A DNA stretch of 64,000 nucleotides from Modestobacter caceresii (GTDB lineage Bacteria > Actinomycetota > Actinomycetes > Mycobacteriales > Geodermatophilaceae): assembly GCF_000761485.1 (NCBI RefSeq), contig NZ_JPMX01000091.1, forward strand, positions 153,027 through 217,026, in the 5' to 3' direction. Both the position numbers and the translations under genes were made by a program. The notes beneath the pieces were generated by a model. That model was given only the letters and a program-made list of their open reading frames with translations. It was not told the origin of the DNA and made no database searches. The first letter of the stretch is position 1. Each line of letters starts with the position of its first letter. Of the stretch, positions 28,035-35,436 are shown piece after piece.

Positions 28035-28412
28035 TCACTGCAGGGCGAGCACCAGGCAGACGACGGCCAGCGCCAGCGCGACCGGCGTCATCACCAGGCG
28101 CTCCGGGACGCTGCGCGAGACGGCGTTCATCAACACCCCGACGGCGAAGTACGCGGTGAGCACCCAGATGGCCACGTCGGCCACGCCGCGCGGGAGGACG
28201 TCCAGCGCACCGGCCACCTGCAGGATGAGCGCGGCGAAGAGCCCGTAGAGCACGAGCGACACCGCGCTGCCGATCCGCAGCGCCGTCGGCAGGACGACGT
28301 GCTGCCCGCCCCACGCGAACCGGCCCAGTGGCGCACCGGCGATCAGCGACACCTGGAAGACGGCCAGGCAGCCCAGCAACACGACACCCACGACCGCGGC
28401 GACCATGATCAC
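28035..28412 (-). CDS. Small membrane protein, four helices
   Basis: 125 residues with four hydrophobic segments and no recognised domain. Function unknown. The start is taken as GTG 28412 because TAGCGT lies exactly 7 bases before it, the same leaderless layout as other genes here; an ATG follows two codons later. Its stop is 7 bases from the stop of the convergent chelatase gene, so read-through could create antisense RNA. Confidence 0.7.
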   Translation of the reverse strand: MIMVAAVVGVVLLGCLAVFQVSLIAGAPLGRFAWGGQHVVLPTALRIGSAVSLVLYGLFAALILQVAGALDVLPRGVADVAIWVLTAYFAVGVLMNAVSRSVPERLVMTPVALALAVVCLVLALQ

Positions 28413-28425
28413 CCGGCGCACGCTA
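28410..28425 (-). promoter_or_regulatory. Leaderless promoter of the small membrane protein gene
   Basis: TAGCGT (28425-28420, minus), 7 bases, GTG. There is no ribosome-binding site for this GTG or for the ATG two codons later. Confidence 0.5.
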
Positions 28426-28485
28426 CCGACCCGGGACGATCCCCCACGACGCTGTCCACCCCCGCACGGCCACAATCGCGATCTT

Positions 28486-28500
28486 GGCCCCTCAGGGGCC
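28486..28500 (-). terminator. Possible terminator at the sulfurtransferase stop
   Basis: GGCCCC-TCA-GGGGCC, a 6-bp stem with a 3-base loop that contains the stop codon. It is short; a terminator role is uncertain. Confidence 0.3.
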
Positions 28501-29316
28501 GGTGGCGACCGGGCGGTCGAGGTCGGCGGACCACTGCGACCACGAACCGGGCCACAGGGCCGCCTCGATGCCGGCCTCGGCGAGCGCAGCCACCTCGTGT
28601 GCGGCGGTGACGCCGGAGCCGCAGTAGACGCCCACCGTCGTCCCCGGTCGGACGCCCAGCGCGGCGAACCGCTCGGTCAGTGCAGCCGCTGTAGCGAAGC
28701 GACCGCCGGTGACCAGGTTCTCCGTGGTCGGTGCGCTGACCGCACCGGGCACGTGGCCGGCCCGCGGGTCGACCGGTTCGACCTCGCCGCGGTAGCGCTC
28801 ACCGGCCCGGGCGTCCAGCAGCACCCCGCCCGTCGCGGGCAGCGCAGCCGCCTCGTCCGCGGTGAGCACGGGCATCCCGCCGCCGGTCAGCACCACGTCG
28901 CCGGGGTCGGGGACGACGTCACCAGCCTCCAGCTCGCCACCGGCCGCGGTCCAGGCCGCCAGCCCGCCGTCGAGGATCCTGACGTCGGTGAGGCCGCCCC
29001 AGCGGAGCAGCCACCAGGCCCGGGCCGCCGCCAGGCCGCCCGTCGCGTCGTGGACGACGACCCGCGAGCCAGTGGAGATCCCCCACCTGCGGGCCGCTGA
29101 TTGCAGTGTCTGTACCGAGGGCAGCGGGTGCCGCCCCGCCTCGGGTGACGCGTCGGCGGCGAGCTCGGTGGGCAGGTCGACGTAGACGGCGCCCGGCAGG
29201 TGGCCGGCCAGGTACTGGTCCCGGCCGTCCGACCTCCCGAGCGCCCAGCGGACGTCGAGCAGGACGACGTCCCCGGTGCGGTCGAGCAGCTCCTCGGCCG
29301 CGATCAACACGGTCAC
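28492..29316 (-). CDS. sseA: Thiosulfate/3-mercaptopyruvate sulfurtransferase
   Basis: 274 residues, two rhodanese domains. The N-terminal domain is inactive (VVHDATGG, Asp90 where the Cys would be). The C-terminal domain carries the catalytic Cys232 in YCGSGVTAAH; a CGSGVT loop is the 3-mercaptopyruvate-sulfurtransferase pattern, while thiosulfate enzymes usually have a charged CRKGVT loop. It makes protein-bound persulfide or H2S from a sulfur donor. The frame is open upstream but the GTG at 29316 overlaps the stop of the NTF2-like gene (GTGA) and gives the family N-terminus. Confidence 0.85.
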   Translation of the reverse strand: MTVLIAAEELLDRTGDVVLLDVRWALGRSDGRDQYLAGHLPGAVYVDLPTELAADASPEAGRHPLPSVQTLQSAARRWGISTGSRVVVHDATGGLAAARAWWLLRWGGLTDVRILDGGLAAWTAAGGELEAGDVVPDPGDVVLTGGGMPVLTADEAAALPATGGVLLDARAGERYRGEVEPVDPRAGHVPGAVSAPTTENLVTGGRFATAAALTERFAALGVRPGTTVGVYCGSGVTAAHEVAALAEAGIEAALWPGSWSQWSADLDRPVATGP

Positions 29317-29780
29317 CGTGCTGCCTCGTGCCGCGCCGCCTCCAGTTCTTCGGTCAGCGCGTTCAGGGCGCCGGCCCGGCCGCCGTAGCGGGCCGGGGTG
29401 CTCTGCAGCAGGGCGACCTTCCAGCGCCCCCCGTCCTCGACGGCGGTGAGCGCGTGGACGGTGTGCCGGGACGGGTCGACGGCGTCGCCCCCGGGCGGCA
29501 CCATCCCGGCCACCGCGTGCAGCACGACCACGCCGTCGGTCAGCCTGCGCACCGAGCGCACCACGCCGACGAAGGTGGGTGTGGCGTGCTCGGTGAACAT
29601 CCGGCGCATGTCGGCGGCGATGCTGAGCCGGCCGCTGCGCAGGGTGCCGTCGAGGTCGATGAGCTCGCCGTCGTCGGCGAAGACCGAGGACACCGTCACG
29701 CCGCTGCGCTGGTTCCACCCCGCCAGGTACCGCGCGTACAGCGCCCGGATCTGGGTGTCCTGCGGATGACCTGCGCTCAC
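29313..29780 (-). CDS. SgcJ/EcaC-type NTF2-like (SnoaL) protein
   Basis: 155 residues. The NTF2-like cone fold is recognised from IRALYARYLAGWNQRSG at the N-terminus, FADDGELIDLDG, and the late strand HTVHALTAVEDGGRWKVALLQ. Members bind small hydrophobic ligands or act as isomerases, and many have no known role. It is translated from a GTG with GGAG 8 bases upstream and is coupled to the sulfurtransferase gene by a 4-base overlap, so the two form an operon. Confidence 0.75.
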   Translation of the reverse strand: MSAGHPQDTQIRALYARYLAGWNQRSGVTVSSVFADDGELIDLDGTLRSGRLSIAADMRRMFTEHATPTFVGVVRSVRRLTDGVVVLHAVAGMVPPGGDAVDPSRHTVHALTAVEDGGRWKVALLQSTPARYGGRAGALNALTEELEAARHEAAR

Positions 29781-29819
29781 GGGGGTGCTCCTGCGGGTGG
29801 TACGACTGGGTCAGGAGTG

Positions 29820-29825
29820 ACGTTA
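29820..29825 (-). promoter_or_regulatory. -10 element of the NTF2-sulfurtransferase operon
   Basis: TAACGT on the minus strand, about 40 bases before the GTG at 29780, which gives a leader of about 33 bases with a GGAG ribosome-binding site. Confidence 0.4.
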
Positions 29826-29842
29826 GTGCGCCGACCCGGGCG

Positions 29843-29872
29843 CCCGCCGACCCCGCCCCCGGGGTCGGCGGG
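29843..29872 (-). terminator. Strong hairpin after a vanished minus-strand gene
   Basis: CCCGCCGACCCC and GGGGTCGGCGGG form a perfect 12-bp stem with a 6-base C-rich loop. On the minus strand it lies 3 bases after a TAG (29878-29876) that ends a protein-like but broken frame. Nothing intact precedes it within 260 bases. Confidence 0.65.
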
Positions 29873-29875
29873 GAT

Positions 29876-30110
29876 CTAGTGGTTCACCCGCGTCGGGTAG
29901 CCGGAGGTCCACCCCAGCAACACCGGCGACGAGGGCAGTTGACGGCCATCCCGGTGATCGTGGCGACGCCCAGCCAGACCAGCCTGGGCACCGTCAGCGC
30001 GTGCCGGCCACCCGGCGGCCGCAGCGGGTCGACCAGGAGCAGGCCGGGCACGTTCGAGCCGTCGGACGACGATCGAGGAGCCCGGGCGCCGCTCCGCTGG
30101 TCCCCTGCCT
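29876..30110 (-). pseudogene. Possible frameshifted C-terminal gene remnant
   Basis: The stretch between 29781 and 30142 has no intact gene. On the minus strand one frame reads GSNVPGLLLVDPLRPPGG then ALTVPRLVWLGVATITGMAV. After a change of frame near 29935 it continues LPSSPVLLGWTSGYPTRVNH and a stop, followed at once by a strong terminator hairpin. This looks like the end of a decayed protein gene, family not recognised. The broken frame could also be chance in GC-rich DNA. Confidence 0.3.
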
Positions 30111-30141
30111 ACCCACCCGAGGACGGGTGCGCGGCCTGGCG

Positions 30142-30423
30142 TCAGTACGCCCCGATGGACTCTGCGATGAAGAAGTCGTCCTTCTGGCAGACGTGCCAGA
30201 CCCGAACGTCCTTGCCGCCGCCGGCTGCTGATTTCTCGTGGAACCGGACTATCTCGCCCAGCGTCACCCCGTGGCCGCAGACCAGCACCGGGCCGTCGAC
30301 GCCGTCGATGGTGAACTCCGTGTCCCCGAGGAACTGGTCCAGCGACGCGGCGCTCCCGGCGAGGAGCCCCGTCACCAGGTAGGGCTTGCCGGAAGCGATC
30401 GAGTGCGACTGCTGAGCAGTCAT
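30142..30423 (-). CDS. Hypothetical protein, 93 residues
   Basis: The ATG at 30423 follows GAGG by 6 bases; the longer frame upstream is not needed. The product has alternating hydrophobic segments (VDGPVLVCGHGVTLGEIVRF, DVRVWHVCQKDDFFIAESIG) suggesting a small beta-rich domain with two Cys. There is no signal peptide or membrane segment, and no family is recognised. The local DNA is less GC-biased than its neighbours, with a degraded stretch downstream, which may mark acquired or decaying DNA. Confidence 0.6.
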   Translation of the reverse strand: MTAQQSHSIASGKPYLVTGLLAGSAASLDQFLGDTEFTIDGVDGPVLVCGHGVTLGEIVRFHEKSAAGGGKDVRVWHVCQKDDFFIAESIGAY

Positions 30424-30548
30424 GGGAGACCTCAGTTCGTGGAAGTGCGACGACATCCGCCGTTGCACTGAGAGTCCCATACGCGACCGGAGATACGGCG
30501 CTCATCGCGTTCGAGAAGACCGTTTCACGCCAGCAGGGCGCCGCCCGG

Positions 30549-32447
30549 CTACACGGCAGCGGGTTGAGTGTCCAGTGCGCCCCCTGCGGCGAACTGGGTG
30601 CGGTAGAGGTCCGCGTAGTGGCCGCCGGCGACGAGCAGCTCGTCGTGCGTGCCGCGTTCGACGATCCGGCCGTCGTCGACCACCAGGATCTGGTGGGCGC
30701 CGCGGATGGTGGAGAGCCGGTGCGCGATCACCAGTGAGGTGCGCCCGGCCAGCGCCGCGTCCAGCGCGTGCTGCACCGCCACCTCGGACTCGCTGTCCAG
30801 GTGCGCGGTCGCCTCGTCCAGGATCACGATGCCGGGCGCCTTCAGCAGCACCCGGGCGATCGCCAGCCGCTGCTTCTCCCCACCGGACATCCGGTGACCA
30901 CGGTCGCCGACCACGGTGTCCAGCCCGTCGGGCAGGGAGTGCACCAGCGCGGCGATCCGTGCCCCGGTGAGCGCCGACCACAGCTCGTCCTCGGTGGCAT
31001 CGGGCTTGGCGTACCGGAGGTTCGCCCCGATGGTGTCGTGGAACAGGTGGGCGTCCTGGCTGACCACGCCGATCGCGTCACGCAGCGAGGCGGCGGTGGC
31101 CTGCCGGACGTCGACCCCGCCGACCCGCACCGCCCCCTCGGTCACGTCGTAGAGGCGGGACACCAGGGCGGCGATCGTCGACTTCCCAGCGCCCGAGGTG
31201 CCGACCAGGGCGACCAGTTGGCCCGGCTCCGCGCGGAAGGAGACGTCGTGCAGCACCTCGGCCGGCAGCCCGTGCTCGGGGACGGCGACGTCCTCCAGCG
31301 ACGCCAGCGACACCTCGGCGGCGGACGGGTAGCGGAAGGAGACCGACTCGAACTCCAGCGACCGGTCCTCGGCGGGGATCGGCACCGCGTCCGGGGCCTC
31401 GGCGATCATCGGCGCCAGGTCGAGCACCTCGAACACCCGGTCGAAGCTCACCAGCGCGCTCATCACGTCGACCCGCACGTTGGCCAGCGCCGTCAGCGGA
31501 CCGTAGAGCCGGGCCAGCAGCAGGGCCAGGGCGACGACGTCACCGGCCGACAGCGACCCGGTGAACGCCAGCCAGCCACCGAGCCCGTAGACCAGGGCGG
31601 TGGCCAGCGCGGCGACCAGGGTGAGCGCGGTGAAGAAGGTGCGGCCGTACATCGCCGAGAGCACGCCGATGTCGCGCACCCGCGACGCCCGGCCGCGGAA
31701 GGAGTCCGCCTCGACCTCGGGCCGGCCGAAGAGCTTGACCAGCAGCGCCCCGGCGACGTTGAACCGCTCGGTCATCGTGGCGTTCATCGACGCGTTGAGC
31801 CCGTAGGACTCCCGGGTGATCGTCTGCAGCTTCTTGCCGATCCGCTGGGCCGGCACCACGAACAGCGGCACCATCACGATCGACAGCAGGGTGATCCGCC
31901 AGGAGAGGCTCAACATGACCCCGGCGGTCAGCACCAGGGCGATCACGTTGGAGACGACGCCGGACAGCGTGGAGGTGAAGGCCCGCTGCGCGCCGATGAC
32001 GTCGTTGTTCAGCCGGCTGACCAGGGCACCGGTCTGGGTGCGGGTGAAGAAGGCGACCGGCATCCGCTGGACGTGCTCGAACACCCGGGTGCGCAGGTCG
32101 TAGATGACGCCCTCGCCGATCCGGGCGGAGTACCAGCGCTGCACGAGCGAGCTGGCAGCGTCGAGCACGGCCAGCCCGGCGATGAACAGCGCGATCCGGA
32201 CGATGTCGCCGGCCGTGCCGGTCAGGTTGGCGATCCGGTTGACGATGTCGCCGGCCAGCAACGGGGTGACGACCCCGATCACCGCGGAGAACACGACCAG
32301 CGCCAGGAAGCCGATGAGCTCGCGCCGGTAGGGACCGGCGATTCCCAGGATCCGGCGCACCGTCCCCTTGGGGACGCCGCGCGAGGTCACCGAGCGGTCG
32401 GTGCTGAACGACCGCATCGCCGCCATGGACGTCATCGGTGAGTCCAC
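30549..32447 (-). CDS. ABC exporter, fused permease and ATPase (MsbA/MDR type)
   Basis: 632 residues. Six membrane helices fill residues 40-330. The nucleotide-binding domain follows, with Walker A LVGTSGAGKSTIAAL, Q-loop VVSQDAHLFHDTIG, signature MSGGEKQRLAIARVLL, Walker B IVILDEATAHLD and switch His in VIAHRLSTI. It is a half-transporter and must work as a homo- or heterodimer; no second half is adjacent. The substrate (lipid, peptide or drug) is unknown. A linker of about 20 extra residues (SAAEVSLASLEDVAVPEHGL) sits before the Walker A region. The start is GTG 32447 after AGGGGG; an ATG at 32435 is possible. Confidence 0.92.
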   Translation of the reverse strand: MDSPMTSMAAMRSFSTDRSVTSRGVPKGTVRRILGIAGPYRRELIGFLALVVFSAVIGVVTPLLAGDIVNRIANLTGTAGDIVRIALFIAGLAVLDAASSLVQRWYSARIGEGVIYDLRTRVFEHVQRMPVAFFTRTQTGALVSRLNNDVIGAQRAFTSTLSGVVSNVIALVLTAGVMLSLSWRITLLSIVMVPLFVVPAQRIGKKLQTITRESYGLNASMNATMTERFNVAGALLVKLFGRPEVEADSFRGRASRVRDIGVLSAMYGRTFFTALTLVAALATALVYGLGGWLAFTGSLSAGDVVALALLLARLYGPLTALANVRVDVMSALVSFDRVFEVLDLAPMIAEAPDAVPIPAEDRSLEFESVSFRYPSAAEVSLASLEDVAVPEHGLPAEVLHDVSFRAEPGQLVALVGTSGAGKSTIAALVSRLYDVTEGAVRVGGVDVRQATAASLRDAIGVVSQDAHLFHDTIGANLRYAKPDATEDELWSALTGARIAALVHSLPDGLDTVVGDRGHRMSGGEKQRLAIARVLLKAPGIVILDEATAHLDSESEVAVQHALDAALAGRTSLVIAHRLSTIRGAHQILVVDDGRIVERGTHDELLVAGGHYADLYRTQFAAGGALDTQPAAV

Positions 32448-32520
32448 GACACGCCCCCTGTTGCTGGATCCGGTTGATCACCGAGCCGAACAGCCGGGGC
32501 GGCCGTCCTGTTCCGTCCGG

Positions 32521-33294
32521 TCAGTCCCGCCCGGCCAGTCTCCGCAGCCGCCGCACCTGGGCCGCCCGCTCGGCGGCGTCCTGCTCGTCGGGGCCGTTGC
32601 GGACGGCCGAGCGCACCAGCGCCAGCGTCTCCCGGGCGGCGTCGGTGTCCGGCCCCAGCAGCGCGGCGACCAGGTCGGCCACCGCCCCGTCGAGCTCGGC
32701 GGTCGGGACGGCGAGGTTCGCCAGCCCGGTGGTCACGGCCTCGGCCGCGCCCACCGCCCGGCCGGTCAGGCAGATCTCCACGGCGCGGCTGTAGCCGACC
32801 AGCTCGACCAGCGTGCTGGTGCCGGTGAGGTCGGGCACCAGCCCGAGGCCGGCCTCGGGCAGCCGCAGTTGTGCGTCCTCGGTGAAGACCCGGAGGTCGC
32901 AGGCGAGCGCCAGCTGGGCGCCCGCACCGATGGCGTGCCCCTGCACCGCCGCCACCGAGACGACGCCGGGCGAGCGCAGCCAGCGGAACGCCGCCTGGTA
33001 GCCCCGGATGCGCTCCTGGGCCGCCTCGGTCGGGAGAGAGCCCAGCTCGGCCAGCCCGCCGGGCACGCCGGGGTCGGCGCTGAAGAGCGTGCGGTCCAGG
33101 CCGGCGGAGAACGCCCGGCCCACGCCACGGACGACGACCACGCGCACACCGTCGTCCAGTGACTCCCCGACCGCGCGCAGCGCCGCCCAGGTGGCCGGGG
33201 TCTGCGCGTTGAGCTGGTCGGCCCGGTCGAGGGTCACGGTGAGGACGGCGCCCTCGCGCGCCGTCCTCACCCAGCCGTCGGCCCGCTCACTCAC
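32521..33294 (-). CDS. Enoyl-CoA hydratase/isomerase family protein
   Basis: 257 residues of the crotonase fold. The oxyanion-hole segments are GRAFSAGLDRTLF and VQGHAIGAGAQLALACDLRVF. One catalytic acid is probably present in LPEAGLGLVPDLTGT, but the first Glu position is not clear, so hydratase, isomerase or another crotonase activity is possible. It acts on acyl-CoA in fatty-acid or related catabolism. The GTG start overlaps the stop of the upstream HTH gene (GTGA), so the pair is co-translated. Confidence 0.88.
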   Translation of the reverse strand: MSERADGWVRTAREGAVLTVTLDRADQLNAQTPATWAALRAVGESLDDGVRVVVVRGVGRAFSAGLDRTLFSADPGVPGGLAELGSLPTEAAQERIRGYQAAFRWLRSPGVVSVAAVQGHAIGAGAQLALACDLRVFTEDAQLRLPEAGLGLVPDLTGTSTLVELVGYSRAVEICLTGRAVGAAEAVTTGLANLAVPTAELDGAVADLVAALLGPDTDAARETLALVRSAVRNGPDEQDAAERAAQVRRLRRLAGRD

Positions 33295-33521
33295 GCAGAC
33301 TTCTTGGCGTTCCGGTTCGCCCCACCCCGACCGCGGAGGGTGGCACCCGACTCCGACAGCAGACGGTGCACGAAGCCGTAGGAACGGTTGGTCGAGGTCG
33401 CCAGCGAGCGGATGCTCTCGCCGCTGTCGTACCGCTCACGGAGCTCGCCGGCCAGCGACGTCCGGTCGTCCCCGGTGATCCTCTTGCCCTTGCTCAGGTC
33501 CGCAGTGCTCGAGTCGGCCAT
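33291..33521 (-). CDS. Small helix-turn-helix protein of actinobacteria
   Basis: 76 residues. The core LRERYDSGESIRSLATSTNR, SYGFVHRLLSESGATLRGRG is a helix-turn-helix conserved nearly unchanged across actinobacteria as a stand-alone protein; its role is not established, and it is probably a nucleoid-binding or regulatory factor. The tail is basic (GANRNAKKSA). ATG 33521 is preceded by GGAGGGGAG. It is co-translated with an enoyl-CoA hydratase gene. Confidence 0.8.
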   Translation of the reverse strand: MADSSTADLSKGKRITGDDRTSLAGELRERYDSGESIRSLATSTNRSYGFVHRLLSESGATLRGRGGANRNAKKSA

Positions 33522-33709
33522 GACTCCCCTCCGTGTCAGGGGTGCTGCCGACTCCTGCCGACGACATCCCGCTGATCCCCCGGCGCCGATGTCCCGGTGA
33601 CCTCGGCGTCCCACTGGCCATGATCACCCAGGCCGGGAGGGTCGGCCACCGCAACAAGACCGCGCACCGCCGAATCTGCAGGTCACCGTGGGGCGACCGG
33701 CCCCCGTCG

Positions 33710-35311
33710 TTACGCGAGCGAGACCAGATCGGCGAAGTCGGCGCTCCAGGTGTCCTCGGTGCCGTCGGGCAGGATGATCACCTTGTCGGGGTTCAGTGCG
33801 TGCACCGCGCCCTCGTCGTGGGTCACCAGCACGATCGCACCCTGGTAGGTGCGCAGCGCCTCGAGCACCTGCTCGCGGCTGGCCGGGTCCAGGTTGTTGG
33901 TCGGCTCGTCCAGCAGCAGCACGTTGGCGCCGGAGACCACCAGCGTGGCCATCGCCAGCCGGGTGCGCTCACCACCGGACAGCGTGCCGGTCCGCTGGTC
34001 GACTGCGTCGCCGGAGAAGAGGAAGGCACCGAGGATCCTCCGCAGCTCGGTGTCGGTGCTGCCCGGAGCCGAGGACCGCATGTTCTCCAGCAGTGTGCGG
34101 TCCATGTCGATCGTCTCGTGCTCCTGCGCGTAGTACCCGACCCGCAGCCCGTGCCCGGCCTTGACCTCGCCGGTGTCGGGCTGCTCGGTGCCGGCCAGCA
34201 TGCGAAGCAGGGTGGTCTTGCCCGCGCCGTTGAAGCCGAGGACGACGACCCGGGTGCCCTTGTCGATGGCCAGGTCGACGCCGGTGAAGATCTCCAGCGA
34301 GCCGTAGCTCTTGCTGAGGTGCTCGGCGGTGAGCGGCGTCCTGCCGCACGGGGCCGGCGTCGGGAAGCGCAGCTTCGCGACCTTGTCCTGCACCCGGACC
34401 TGCTCCAGGCCCGCGGCCAGTCGCTGGGCGCGCTTGTCCATGCTCTGTGCGGCCTTGGCCTTGGTGGCCTTGGCCCGCATCTTGTCCGCCTGGGCGGAGA
34501 GTGCGTCGATCTTCTTCTCGGCGTTGGCGCGCTCGGACCGGCGGCGTCGCTCGTCGGTCTCCCGGGCGTCCAGGTACCGCTTCCAGCCGAGGTTGTAGAC
34601 GTCGACCGTGGCGCGGTTGGCGTCCAGGTGCCACACCTTGTTGACGACGGCGGCCAGCAGCTCGACGTCGTGGCTGATGACGACCAGCCCGGCGCGGTGG
34701 CTGGCCAGGTAGCCCTTGAGCCAGACGATGGAGTCCGCGTCCAGGTGGTTGGTGGGCTCGTCGAGCAGCAGCGTGTCGGCGTCGGAGAAGAGGATCCGGG
34801 CCAGCTCGACGCGGCGGCGCTGACCACCGGAGAGGGTGCGCAGCGGCTGCTGGAGCACCCGGTCGGGCAGGCCCAGGTTGGTGCAGATCCGGGCCGCGTC
34901 GCTCTCCGCGGCGTACCCGCCGAGTGCGGCGAACTGGTCCTCCAGCCGCCCGTACTGCCGGACGGCGCGGTCCATCTCGGCGTCGTCGGCGGGCTCGGCC
35001 ATCGCCACCTGCGCCTTGGTCAGCTTCGCCTTCAGCACGTCCAGGCCGCGGCCGGACAGCACCCGGTCGCTGGCGGTGATGTCGAGGTCGCCGCTGCGCG
35101 GGTCCTGCGGGAGGTAGCCGAGCTCGCCGGTCACCTCGACCTTGCCGGCGTGCGGCACGCGCTCCCCGGCGAGGGTGGTCAGGGTCGTCGTCTTGCCAGC
35201 ACCGTTGCGCCCGACCAGCCCGATGCGGTCACCGGGCTGGACCCGCAGATCGGCGTCGCTGATGAGGATCCGGGCGCCGGCACGCAGCTCGAGGCCGGTC
35301 GTCGTGATCAC
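33710..35311 (-). CDS. ABC-F family ATPase (ribosome-associated)
   Basis: 533 residues, two ABC ATPase domains in one chain and no membrane segment. Walker A motifs are VGRNGAGKTTTLT near residue 36 and GFNGAGKTTLLR near 360; signatures are LSGGQRRRVELARIL and LSGGERTRLAMATLV; Walker B motifs are LLLDEPTNHLD and LLLDEPTNNLD. An Arg/Lys-rich linker (RATKAKAAQSMDKRAQRL) lies between the domains. ABC-F proteins act in the ribosome E site to rescue or regulate translation. GTG 35311 is chosen, not the ATG three codons before, because TATCAT lies exactly 7 bases upstream of the GTG and homologues begin at ITTTGLELRAGARIL. Confidence 0.93.
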   Translation of the reverse strand: MITTTGLELRAGARILISDADLRVQPGDRIGLVGRNGAGKTTTLTTLAGERVPHAGKVEVTGELGYLPQDPRSGDLDITASDRVLSGRGLDVLKAKLTKAQVAMAEPADDAEMDRAVRQYGRLEDQFAALGGYAAESDAARICTNLGLPDRVLQQPLRTLSGGQRRRVELARILFSDADTLLLDEPTNHLDADSIVWLKGYLASHRAGLVVISHDVELLAAVVNKVWHLDANRATVDVYNLGWKRYLDARETDERRRRSERANAEKKIDALSAQADKMRAKATKAKAAQSMDKRAQRLAAGLEQVRVQDKVAKLRFPTPAPCGRTPLTAEHLSKSYGSLEIFTGVDLAIDKGTRVVVLGFNGAGKTTLLRMLAGTEQPDTGEVKAGHGLRVGYYAQEHETIDMDRTLLENMRSSAPGSTDTELRRILGAFLFSGDAVDQRTGTLSGGERTRLAMATLVVSGANVLLLDEPTNNLDPASREQVLEALRTYQGAIVLVTHDEGAVHALNPDKVIILPDGTEDTWSADFADLVSLA

Positions 35312-35324
35312 TGACCCCATGATA
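35309..35324 (-). promoter_or_regulatory. Leaderless promoter of the ABC-F gene
   Basis: TATCAT (35324-35319, minus), GGGGTCA, then GTG. The alternative ATG at 35320 lies within the -10 element itself, which supports the downstream start. Confidence 0.55.
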
Positions 35325-35358
35325 GGCGCTCGACCGCCATCGGCCGACCGGATTGCCG

Positions 35359-35376
35359 GGTGACCTGCACGTCACC
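35359..35376. promoter_or_regulatory. Palindromic site GGTGAC-N6-GTCACC in a divergent intergenic region
   Basis: Perfect 6-bp inverted repeat, between the divergent ABC-F gene and the large membrane-protein gene. It shares GGTGACCTG with the inverted repeat near 19.9 kb. It may be an operator for either gene. Confidence 0.35.
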
Positions 35377-35436
35377 TGGGGTACGCAGGACACCAGCCGT
35401 GGTCGCACGCGACGGTCCAGAGAGCGGAGGTGAGCG

